Shown piece by piece: positions 7,475-15,440 of a DNA stretch of 64,000 nucleotides. Numbering within the stretch: position 1 is the first letter of the stretch; every line of letters begins with the position of its first letter. Location of the stretch: assembly GCA_031361295.1 (NCBI GenBank), contig JANMCN010000229.1, positions 10,579 through 74,578 of the forward strand, read 5' to 3'. A program made the translations under genes and the position numbers. The stretch is from JALZOC01 sp031361295. Lineage in GTDB: Bacteria; Acidobacteriota; Vicinamibacteria; Vicinamibacterales; 2-12-FULL-66-21. A model generated the notes under the pieces. The model saw nothing but the letters and a program-made list of their open reading frames with translations, made no database searches and had not been told where the DNA came from.

Positions 7475-9685
7475 GGGCACGCGCACTTCTGGCGAGAGGA
7501 TCGCGTGCGCGGCGTTCAGCCCAATCACCGCGGCTGCTCCGATCGCCCTTCGGGCGGGCGCCCCGACCCGCGCCTGAAGCTTCAGGTGGTTGCGCGTCGC
7601 AAAGTACACGCGACGCGACGAGCGCCGGCCAATGGTGCTCGCTCCTTCGTGATACGCGACAGAGGCAAGCACGCATGCCGACTGGAAGCCGGCATCGGCT
7701 GCGCGAAGGCAGAAGTCAATATCTTCGAAAGAGAAGAAGTAATCCTCATCCAGCAGGCCGGCCGCCTCGAACACCGACCGGCGAATCAGCATCACGCACC
7801 CGCTGACGCCATTGATGGCCTCCGGGGCGCGGCCGAGCGCCGCAACCGTCCTGCCCGATCCCCGCTGCCGCATCCGTCCGGTCGTGCGGGAGTATCGAAT
7901 CCCGGCCGACGCGATTCGCCCGGGTTCTTCGCGCGAGAGAAGAAGCGGCGCCACGATGCCCAGCGTGACGTCAGCCTCGAAGGCGGCCAGCAGGTGTTCG
8001 ATGGCGTCCGGTGCCAGGACCACGTCGCTGTTCACGAGCAGCACGTGGTCCGCACCCGCCTCCAGCGCCGACCGGATTCCGACGTTACAGCCGCCGGCGA
8101 AGCCGAGGTTGAGGCCCGTTTCGACAATCTCCACGCGAGTCAGCGCCTCGCGGAGCATGGCCGCGGATCCATCACCGGATCCGTTGTCGACGACGAGAAT
8201 CCGGTCCGGCGGCCTGTAGGACGTCTGCAGCGAGCGGACGGCGAGCCACGTCTGTTCGGGCGTGCGGTAATTGAGGACCACGGCCGCCAGTACGGAGGCG
8301 ACGGACGGCTTGGGCGCAGCAGGCGCCGGCGCGATGCCCCGCGGAGCCGGCGTCATCTCCGCGTACATGGCGCGCAGCCGCGCGGCGTCCGCGTCGATCG
8401 ACATCGGCTTGACGATCCCGGCGCGAAGGCGGTCCAGGAGTCCGGGCTCCTCGATCAGCCGGCGGAGACACGCCGCAAGCGCCGCGGCGTCCCCCGGTGG
8501 GAACAGCAGGCCGTCAACGCCGTCGTTGACCATCTCCGCCATGCCACCCAGGTCCGACGCAACGGCCGGCGCGCCGGCTGCGAACGCCTCCCGGATGATG
8601 AACGGCGCATTCTCGATCCACACGGAGGGCACAACGAGGACGTCCACGTCGTGCAGAACCGCCGGCATCCGTTCGTGCGGAACGGGGCCGAGGCGGCGGA
8701 TGGCCGGATGGCCCAGCCGTAACGTGAGGGAGTCTGCGTAGGTCTGCTGACCGTGGTAGGCGGCGGTCCCGCCGAGAAGATCGACGACGATCGACCCTGG
8801 CGGAAGGAGGTCAACCGCGTCCAGGAGAACGTGCGGGGCCTTGGACGGCGTGAGCCCTCCGGCAAATGCCACGCGCAAGGGGACAGAGGGAGACCGGCGC
8901 TGCCCCTCGAACGGCGCGAGCGAAATGCCCTGGTCGCAGCGCTCCATTCGGTCGGTCGGCACCCCGAAACGCTTGAATACGGCGGCAATCGTTTCTGACG
9001 GCGCCAGGACCCGGTTGACGCCGTCAACCGAGTGCCTCATGTGCCGCAGCCGCTCCTCGGTCGCCCCGCACGTTGTCGCTGGCGGCCGGAGCGCTTCCAC
9101 GACTCGCTCAGCGAGGTGTACTGCGCGGGTAGCTCCCGGAATCGGCAGGCGCCTCAGGAACCGTCCTGCCGCGTACGAACGCGGCCCGGCCAGTGCCGCC
9201 GCCGGGATACAGCGTGCGCAGCCGCCATCGAACGGTCCCTCGCACCGGGCCCCATCCAGGTCGAACAACTGCCCGCGGTGGCAGACCAGCCAGTAGTCGT
9301 TCAGCGTCAGCACGACCGGAATGCCCCGCCGCGCGGCCTCGCGGGGCAGGTGCGTGGACAGGCACGTCAGATGCTGGACGTGCACGACATCTGGTTCAAA
9401 CTCGTCCAGCAGACCCCCGGCGACGCGCAGAAGGCGCGGGTTTTCGTAGCTCTCTGCAAAAGTCGCACAGGACTGGAACGTGTTGTTGATGCTGAACACC
9501 CTGACCGGCCCGACGCGACGCCGTCGGACGGCCAGTTCCGGCTGCTCCGAATCGGCGTGGCGGGTCAGCACCGCGACGTCGGTGCCGGGCATCGCCGACA
9601 GCGCGAGGGCGAGGTCGCGGACGTAGACTTCCGTTCCGCCATGCGCGGCGGGCGGAAAGCCGTGGACGACCAGCATGACGCGCAT
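7409..9685 (-). CDS. Fused GT4-GT2 glycosyltransferase
   Basis: 758 residues from the ATG at 9685 that shares one base with the upstream stop (TGATG); frame is open further upstream but that part lies inside the GT2 gene. The N-terminal half (~1-410) is a GT4 enzyme: MLVVHGFPPAAHGGTEVYV, DVVHVQHLTCLS, VAFAGGLTPSKAPHVLLDA and the ExxExxx region ENAPFIIREAFAAG. A linker rich in Ala/Pro follows. The C-terminal half (~425-720) is a GT2 enzyme of the rhamnosyltransferase type with VVLNYRTPEQT, VVDNGSGDGS, LVNSDVVLAPD and EDIDFCLRA. Likely adds two successive sugars. Last gene of the 13869-7409 operon. Confidence 0.9.
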   Translation of the reverse strand: MRVMLVVHGFPPAAHGGTEVYVRDLALALSAMPGTDVAVLTRHADSEQPELAVRRRRVGPVRVFSINNTFQSCATFAESYENPRLLRVAGGLLDEFEPDVVHVQHLTCLSTHLPREAARRGIPVVLTLNDYWLVCHRGQLFDLDGARCEGPFDGGCARCIPAAALAGPRSYAAGRFLRRLPIPGATRAVHLAERVVEALRPPATTCGATEERLRHMRHSVDGVNRVLAPSETIAAVFKRFGVPTDRMERCDQGISLAPFEGQRRSPSVPLRVAFAGGLTPSKAPHVLLDAVDLLPPGSIVVDLLGGTAAYHGQQTYADSLTLRLGHPAIRRLGPVPHERMPAVLHDVDVLVVPSVWIENAPFIIREAFAAGAPAVASDLGGMAEMVNDGVDGLLFPPGDAAALAACLRRLIEEPGLLDRLRAGIVKPMSIDADAARLRAMYAEMTPAPRGIAPAPAAPKPSVASVLAAVVLNYRTPEQTWLAVRSLQTSYRPPDRILVVDNGSGDGSAAMLREALTRVEIVETGLNLGFAGGCNVGIRSALEAGADHVLLVNSDVVLAPDAIEHLLAAFEADVTLGIVAPLLLSREEPGRIASAGIRYSRTTGRMRQRGSGRTVAALGRAPEAINGVSGCVMLIRRSVFEAAGLLDEDYFFSFEDIDFCLRAADAGFQSACVLASVAYHEGASTIGRRSSRRVYFATRNHLKLQARVGAPARRAIGAAAVIGLNAAHAILSPEVRVPSGLSAVARGAWHHFRGRYGSD

Positions 9686-10608
9686 CAGATGCGCCCCGTG
9701 CGCAGCCAGGCCCGGCCGTCGCGGGAAGACCGGGCGCCGAGATACTGGCCGAGAGGCAGCGCCACGCCGAGCGCGGCATTCCGGACGGCGCCTCGACACC
9801 GGCCCTGCTCGTCGGCCAGCGCGAGCCGGACGTTCGCGGGAACCGTCGCCGCAATCGCCCGCAGCAGCGAGGGCACGCTGGGGATCGTGGCCAGCCCGAA
9901 CAGCGCGTGCAGCCGCTGATGCACGAGGTAGGTTCTCTGGAACTCGTACGTCACAGGCCGCTCGTGCGAGTGCCACACGATCGCCTCCGGCGCATAGGCG
10001 ATCCTGTACCCGGCGAGGAGCACTTCACGGGCCCATTCGAGGTCCTCCGCAATGGGCGTCGCGCGGAACGGATGTGCACGCCACACGGTTAGCCGGACGC
10101 AGGCGCACACATTGTCGAACGCGCATGCGATGAGTCGCTCCGCCGGTGACATCGCCTCGTACTGTTCCGCGGTGAGCGGCCCGACGACTCTCGAGGCTGG
10201 CTGCGCGGCCACCCATCGCGACAGGTACTCCCTCGTGAGCCGTCGTGCGCCGTGGGCCGGACACTGCCGGCCGAAGCTCCCGGCCACCCGCTCGTCCGCG
10301 AGCAACGGCGCGATCAGTGCCTGCAGCCACTCGGACGAAGCGGGCACGGCATCCTGCACGAGCAGAACGGCGAACTCACCCTCGGCCAGCGCCAGACCCT
10401 GATTGCGCGTGGTCCCGTGGTTGAAATCACAGGGGCGCACATCAAGCACCCGCGCGCCGCGGCGACGCAGCCGCTCGAGCGTGCCGTCGGTCGATCCGGA
10501 GTCCACGCCGACGACGCGACAGGCGAAGTCGCCGACCTGGCCGTCCACGGCGTCCAGCAGATCGTGAAGCCCCCCGCCGGCGTTGAGCGTGGGGATGACA
10601 ACCGACAC
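9685..10608 (-). CDS. Family 2 glycosyltransferase (rhamnosyltransferase-like)
   Basis: 307 residues, GTG start at 10608, eight bases after the preceding stop. Motifs: SVVIPTLNAGGGL, VDSGSTDGTLE, FNHGTTRNQGL (typical of rhamnosyl-type GT2), LVQDAVP in place of the DxD, and EDLEWAREVLLAGYRIAYAPEA in the acceptor region. It is sandwiched between two GT4-containing genes with almost no spacing, so all act on one glycan pathway. Specific sugar not deducible. Confidence 0.88.
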   Translation of the reverse strand: MSVVIPTLNAGGGLHDLLDAVDGQVGDFACRVVGVDSGSTDGTLERLRRRGARVLDVRPCDFNHGTTRNQGLALAEGEFAVLLVQDAVPASSEWLQALIAPLLADERVAGSFGRQCPAHGARRLTREYLSRWVAAQPASRVVGPLTAEQYEAMSPAERLIACAFDNVCACVRLTVWRAHPFRATPIAEDLEWAREVLLAGYRIAYAPEAIVWHSHERPVTYEFQRTYLVHQRLHALFGLATIPSVPSLLRAIAATVPANVRLALADEQGRCRGAVRNAALGVALPLGQYLGARSSRDGRAWLRTGRI

Positions 10609-10616
10609 GACGGGTC

Positions 10617-12038
10617 TCAGAGATATCCCCCTGATGCTCGAGTCTCTGACGCGGTCTCGATGGGGGCGTCAGCGCGCTCCATCGCGACGTGCCTGCGTCG
10701 CAGGCTCTGGTATCTGGCCTGCCATTCGGCGGCGTCCTCGGCGATCGACTTCACTGGCGGGCTTGCGGCAGCCAGCCGTTCGCGCAACCCGGAGTCGGCG
10801 AGCAGCCGCCTCAATGCGTTGCGCAGCGAGTCCGCCGAAAATGGGTCCGCGAGCAGACCGTTTACTCCGTCAGTCACGAGGTCAGGTATGCCGCCGGTGC
10901 GCGACCCGACGACCGGTACGCCATGCATGAACGCCTCGTGGATCACGAGTGGTGAGTTCTCCGGCCAGAGCGACGGCACGGCGAGCACGTCGAGGGCGCC
11001 GTAGATGTGGGCGACCTCGCGGCGGTCGAAGCCGCCGTGGAAGACGACCGGCAGGCGGGCGGCGGCGCGGCGGAGAGCGGCGACGTATTCCGGAAAGGTC
11101 GAGGCGTCGCCGTGGAGATGGATTTCGAAAGAGCCTTCCAGCAGCCGTGCGGCGTCGAGCAGGACGTGCACGCCCTTGTGCCAGACCAGCGTGCCCACGA
11201 AGCCGATGCGCACCGGAGACCCGGCGTCGCGCGCGACGCGTGTGGAAGCGGGTGACCGGGCGAATCCGTAGTCGGAGATCTCCACCCGACCATCATCGAC
11301 GCCGAGGCGCACCAGCTCGGCGCCGATGGAGGCCGAAGGGGCCACGAAGAGATCCACGGTTTCGAAGACGTGTCGTGCGCAGGCCAGGCGGCGACGGATA
11401 TCGGACGGCAGGACCGGCGCCGCACCGATTGAGCGCGCGGCCGCCACGGCGGTCGCCGGCGCGAGGCGCCGCAGCAGCAGTCCAGCGCGCCCGATGACGC
11501 GCCCCGCAGACGCCCGCGTGAGCCGGCCCGCCGACATCTGCGAATACCAAGGCGACTGCACGAAGCATCGGCTGCAGCGTACCGGGTCGATCTCCGCGCA
11601 CACATGCTCCTCCGCCACGTGCACTCTCTGGCCGCCGGAAGGGCAGACGAGCGTGTAATCGTGCACCGTGGCCGCCACGACCGCTCCCCGTTCCCTCGCC
11701 AGCCGCGGGAGGTCGAACGACAGATTGAGCAGGTTGTGGACGTGGAGCACGTCCGGCCGCACCGCGTCGAGGGCGTGGGCGAGCTGCGCGTTCATCCGGG
11801 GAGAACTATAGGTGTCTTCGAAGCTCCGGAACTCCCAGTTGTTGACGACCTCGATGACGGTGAGGCCGCCGACCGTGCGCCAGCGCAGCGTACCGTGAGC
11901 CGCCGCGGGATCGTACTCGGCGGCAAGCACGAAGACGTCGTCCTGGAGCGCCTGCTGACGGGCGAGCTCGAAAGCGTAGATCTCCGAACCGGCCCGGTGG
12001 CGCGGGAGAAAATCGTGAATCGCGTGCAGCACTCGCAT
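10617..12038 (-). CDS. Family 4 glycosyltransferase
   Basis: 473 residues from the ATG at 12038, four bases after the stop of the TPR gene; the longer open frame upstream is a shadow of that gene. Motifs: MRVLHAIHDFLPRHRAGSE, DVLHVHNLLNLS, ATVHDYTLVCPSGGQ followed by a cysteine-rich patch (CAEIDPVRCSRCFV) seen in a subset of GT4 proteins, then VRIGFVGTLVWHKGVHVLLDA and SLWPENSPLVIHEAFMHG. The similar cysteine patch (CEGPFDGGCARC) in the fused GT4 downstream suggests the two GT4 domains are related copies. Confidence 0.9.
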   Translation of the reverse strand: MRVLHAIHDFLPRHRAGSEIYAFELARQQALQDDVFVLAAEYDPAAAHGTLRWRTVGGLTVIEVVNNWEFRSFEDTYSSPRMNAQLAHALDAVRPDVLHVHNLLNLSFDLPRLARERGAVVAATVHDYTLVCPSGGQRVHVAEEHVCAEIDPVRCSRCFVQSPWYSQMSAGRLTRASAGRVIGRAGLLLRRLAPATAVAAARSIGAAPVLPSDIRRRLACARHVFETVDLFVAPSASIGAELVRLGVDDGRVEISDYGFARSPASTRVARDAGSPVRIGFVGTLVWHKGVHVLLDAARLLEGSFEIHLHGDASTFPEYVAALRRAAARLPVVFHGGFDRREVAHIYGALDVLAVPSLWPENSPLVIHEAFMHGVPVVGSRTGGIPDLVTDGVNGLLADPFSADSLRNALRRLLADSGLRERLAAASPPVKSIAEDAAEWQARYQSLRRRHVAMERADAPIETASETRASGGYL

Positions 12039-12042
12039 GGGG

Positions 12043-13869
12043 CTATCGCCCCGCGTCGCGCGCGGCCGCGAGCTGCTGATTGCGCTCCACGCACTCGGCG
12101 ACTCCCGGTGTCGCCGGTGCGAGGAGCCGGGCCTCGCCGCACATCCGCGCCGCCGAGTGGTAATCCTTGAATGTGTGCTCGAAGAGACTGGCGAGCTGGA
12201 GCCTGGCGAGCACGTTCCCGCTGTCGTGCGCCAGGGCCTGGCTGTAGTAGCGCCTCGCCGCTTCGGCATCGCCGGCGACCAGCGCGAGCGCGCCCAGATT
12301 GGTGTAGCCCCGCGCGAAATCGGGATCGATCTCGAGCGCGCGACGGAACGACCGGTCGGCTTCGTCCAGGTGGCCGGTCTGCGCCAGACAGATCCCGAGA
12401 TTCGTGTGAGCGTCGCGATGGGCGGGCCGCAACTCGACGACGGTCCTGTAGGCGGCCACCGCGTGCGCGCAGTCGCCGGCCTCGCGCAGCGCATCCCCGA
12501 GCGCGTAGGACGGCTCCCACATGCCGGCCGCATGCACGGTTGCCTCGGTCCAGAGCGACACGGGGCTGCTCCACACGCGGTTCCGGCTGACCGTCAGCGC
12601 CCCCAGCGTCACGAGCAAAGCGCCGGCGGCGGCCGCGAGACCGACGCGCACACGGGGCGACGGCCAGGCCCCTGCAAGCCATCCCGCCACCTGGCCGGCC
12701 GCGATCAGAAACAACCCGGCACTCGCGAGATACACCCGGTGCTCCGCCATGCCCTCCCGCAGCGGGATGAAGCTGGACGAGGGCGCGAGCACGGCCAGAA
12801 ACCAGATCGTGCCGAAGGTCAGCAGCGGGCGCGAGCGACGCAGCCGCACGGCCACCGCCAGGGCCAGCGCGAGGCCGCCAAGCGCGACGAGAGCCAAAGG
12901 ATCCGCGGATGCGGTGACGCGGTGGACGGAATGCATGATCGACTGCCCGCGCGGCCACACCAGCAGCCCGATGTACCGCCAGATGACGATGCTTTGCGTG
13001 AGAACATTCAGCGCGGACGTCTCGAGCGCGCGGCCCTCCGACAAGAACCCGAAGGCGAAGAGCCGGTAGATCGCGGCCGAAAGCAGCAGGACGGACAGCG
13101 GCACGAAGATCAGCAGCAGCCTGCGGCGCCGCGATGTGTCAGGGGTCAATCCAGGCGAAGCCTGGACGACGGTCGGATAGCCCGCCGGTGCAGCGGGCGC
13201 TGGCCGCTCCCCAAGCAGCCACGCGTAGGCGAGAACGATCACCGGCAGCACGAGCGCGACCTCCTTCGAGGCCAGTGCCACGAGACCGCTGGCCGCGGCG
13301 ACCGCGCCGGTCGCGACGCGGCCCGACCGCATGGCGCGACGTGCAGCCAGGAGCGACGCCATGAACCACACGGCGCAGAGCAGTTCTGATCGTCCCGAGA
13401 CATATCCGACGGCCTCGCTCTGGAGCGGATGGACCGCGAACAGCGCGGCCCCCAGCAGCGCGGCCGCTGCCCTCCCGCGTCGCAGACCGGCGTCCCCCAG
13501 CAGTCGCAGCAGCAGCAGGCAGAAAAGCGTGGTGGCGACCGCGTGCAGCGCCACATTGGTGAGGTGGAACCCGAAAGGCCCACTCCCCCAGACGAAGCGA
13601 TCGAGCGCATAGGTGATGTTGACCGCCGGACGGAACGGGCTGTAAACGAAGAGGAACCTGACGTTCGAGAGGTCGGTCAAGGAAGGGTTGGACAGGACCG
13701 TGTCGTGATCGTCGTAGACGAACGGATTGTGGAGCGCGTTGGCATAGACGACCGCGGCGAGCAGCCCGGCGAGCAGGGACCCACCCCAGCGGGACGCCGC
13801 CGTCCGGGAGGGCGCCGCGGCTGGCGATCGTTTCAGCGGTGCGCGGCGCATCGGCGGCTGCTGCGGCAC
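12043..13869 (-). CDS. GT-C fold membrane protein with C-terminal TPRs (TMTC/DUF1736-like)
   Basis: 608 residues. The first ~415 residues contain about nine to eleven membrane segments; after the first comes NPFVYDDHDTVLSNP, the acidic loop motif of GT-C transferases, and later HPLQSEAVGYVSGRSELL, SKEVALVLPV and EHRVYLASAG, which together match the TMTC / DUF1736 family. Residues ~440-600 form four to five tetratricopeptide repeats (for example AHVAYRTVVELRP-like and AYTNLGALALVAGDAEAARRYY units). Family knowledge suggests transfer of a polyprenyl-linked sugar to protein on the periplasmic side. First gene of the minus-strand glycosyltransferase operon, so it may glycosylate pilin or another surface protein. 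Substrate is inferred. Confidence 0.85.
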   Translation of the reverse strand: MPQQPPMRRAPLKRSPAAAPSRTAASRWGGSLLAGLLAAVVYANALHNPFVYDDHDTVLSNPSLTDLSNVRFLFVYSPFRPAVNITYALDRFVWGSGPFGFHLTNVALHAVATTLFCLLLLRLLGDAGLRRGRAAAALLGAALFAVHPLQSEAVGYVSGRSELLCAVWFMASLLAARRAMRSGRVATGAVAAASGLVALASKEVALVLPVIVLAYAWLLGERPAPAAPAGYPTVVQASPGLTPDTSRRRRLLLIFVPLSVLLLSAAIYRLFAFGFLSEGRALETSALNVLTQSIVIWRYIGLLVWPRGQSIMHSVHRVTASADPLALVALGGLALALAVAVRLRRSRPLLTFGTIWFLAVLAPSSSFIPLREGMAEHRVYLASAGLFLIAAGQVAGWLAGAWPSPRVRVGLAAAAGALLVTLGALTVSRNRVWSSPVSLWTEATVHAAGMWEPSYALGDALREAGDCAHAVAAYRTVVELRPAHRDAHTNLGICLAQTGHLDEADRSFRRALEIDPDFARGYTNLGALALVAGDAEAARRYYSQALAHDSGNVLARLQLASLFEHTFKDYHSAARMCGEARLLAPATPGVAECVERNQQLAAARDAGR

Positions 13870-13873
13870 TCCG

Positions 13874-14443
13874 TCAGCGGAGCCAGCCGGGAGGCACGCC
13901 GGCGTGGCGCGCCTCTTCGTCGATTGCGACGATCTCCTTCTTGGCTTGATCGATCTCGGCGGTCACGCGCGCGAGTTCGGCAATGGCCTTCTGCCGGTCC
14001 TCCGCCGCCTTGGCACGCTGGTACGGGTCGTCGCGATTCACCGCATCAGTCGACAGCGCATTGATGCGGCTCTGCAAGGCTTCGGCGAAGGCCTCGCCCC
14101 GACGCTGAGCCTCGCGAGCCTGGGTGACCCGTTCACGCCACCACGCTTCATCCTTCTCGTCTTTCGCGGGCGGGACCTCCGCCTTGGCGGTCGAGGTCGC
14201 CGGGGGCGGCGCCCCGGTGCCGGCCGCTGGCGCCGGCTCTGCGGGCTTCGGCAGGTCCTTGTTCGAATAGACCTTGCCGGCCGCCTTCACGGTCTTGCGC
14301 CGCTCCTGCTCCTTTTTCGCGAGCTCCCCGAGCGGCGCCGACTGTGCCCTGAGCGGCAGCGTCGCCGAGGCGAGCAGGACCGCCACGGCGGCACCGGCAA
14401 TCATCAGCCGAATCGGCGGGAGGTTCATGGGGTGGCTCATCAC
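13874..14443 (-). CDS. Secreted coiled-coil protein of unknown function
   Basis: 189 residues. An N-terminal signal peptide (hydrophobic ~residues 12-31, AQS cleavage region) is followed by LGELAKKEQERRKTVKAAGKVYSNKDLP, then a Pro/Ala/Lys linker, then ~90 residues of charged helix (ERVTQAREAQRRGEAF and so on) ending GVPPGWLR. Proteins with the KTVKAAGKVYTNKDL motif recur as hypothetical proteins in Acidobacteriota; no function is known to me. It lies four bases before the GT-C gene and after the TPR/zinc-ribbon gene, so it is probably co-transcribed. Confidence 0.8.
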   Translation of the reverse strand: MMSHPMNLPPIRLMIAGAAVAVLLASATLPLRAQSAPLGELAKKEQERRKTVKAAGKVYSNKDLPKPAEPAPAAGTGAPPPATSTAKAEVPPAKDEKDEAWWRERVTQAREAQRRGEAFAEALQSRINALSTDAVNRDDPYQRAKAAEDRQKAIAELARVTAEIDQAKKEIVAIDEEARHAGVPPGWLR

Positions 14444-14501
14444 ACGTCCGGGTTGATGACGTTCAGTTTAGCAGACCGCGCGACAAGGGCACAGCCGCGG
14501 C

Positions 14502-15440
14502 TCAGTGGTCCTGCGCCTGCCCGGCCGCGGGTTGCTCGGCGGTCCGGGCGAGTGTTTCCGCCGGACGGCCCGACTGCAGCTGCGCGATCCGTGCACGGAC
14601 CTTATCGGCATCCGGAGCCGAGGGGGACAGTCGGAGATACTCCTCGTACGCCGCGGCCGCTTCCGGGGCTTTCCTCAGGCGCTCGTAACTGATGCCCAGC
14701 GCCTTCCGGAACGACGCGTCCTCCGGCTGCAGGGCAATCGCCTTCTGGTACTGCTCGATGGCCGAGGCATCGTCACCTTTGCGGTGGAGCGTCATCGCCA
14801 GGTTGAACGTCGTCGCGTAGTCATCGGGAAACAGCGCCTGCGCACGCCGGTAGCCGGCGACCGCCTCGTCCATGCGCCCGAGCAGGCCAAAGGCGCGGGC
14901 GAGGTTGAACTGATACGCCCAACGCCCGGGAAGGATCGCCACGGCGCGTTCGAAGTACGGGATGGACTCGGCCGGGCGGTTCAACCTGATCAGCACCTGG
15001 CCGAGGTTGCTCAAGGACTCGGCATCATCAGGATTCTTCTCGACCGCGGCGAGGTAGCGGGCGAGCGCCGCATTGTAATCGCCCGCGTCGTACGCGATCG
15101 CGCCGGCTCCGGCGGGCTCGAGAAAAGGGCGCTCTTCAGAAGCCGGTGCACTGGCGACCTGGGGGGGCGCCATCGGCTCCGCGTTGTGCCGGCCGGACAA
15201 CGGATCGGCAACGGGTCCGGCAGCCCTCGGCGCCGGCTCCGCATCCCGCATCAGCCACAGCGCCACCAGCACGAGCCCGAAGGCGCCGACCACCACCGCA
15301 GCGGCCCGCGCGAGTTTGCGGCTCGATGCGGCCGTCGCGGCGGGATCCGGCGCGGTCAGGTAGGCGCGGCACCGCGGGCACCGCGCTCGATCCCGCCGAA
15401 CCTTGGCGCCGCACTGCTGACACAGAACCGCTGCGGACAC
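14502..15440 (-). CDS. Zinc-ribbon, single-TM, tetratricopeptide repeat protein
   Basis: 312 residues from a GTG at 15440 that overlaps the pilY1 stop by one base (TAGTG). The N-terminus is a zinc ribbon (CQQC at ~7-10, CPRC at ~20-23), then one membrane segment (~45-65), an Ala/Pro linker, and about four TPR units (AIAYDAGDYNAALARYLAA; AESLSNLGQVLIRLNRPAESI; YAFNLARAFGLLGRMDEAV-like; YATTFNLAMTLHRKGDDASA) in the periplasm. Coupling to pilY1 suggests a role in pilus assembly or scaffold function, but this is context only. Confidence 0.82.
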   Translation of the reverse strand: MSAAVLCQQCGAKVRRDRARCPRCRAYLTAPDPAATAASSRKLARAAAVVVGAFGLVLVALWLMRDAEPAPRAAGPVADPLSGRHNAEPMAPPQVASAPASEERPFLEPAGAGAIAYDAGDYNAALARYLAAVEKNPDDAESLSNLGQVLIRLNRPAESIPYFERAVAILPGRWAYQFNLARAFGLLGRMDEAVAGYRRAQALFPDDYATTFNLAMTLHRKGDDASAIEQYQKAIALQPEDASFRKALGISYERLRKAPEAAAAYEEYLRLSPSAPDADKVRARIAQLQSGRPAETLARTAEQPAAGQAQDH

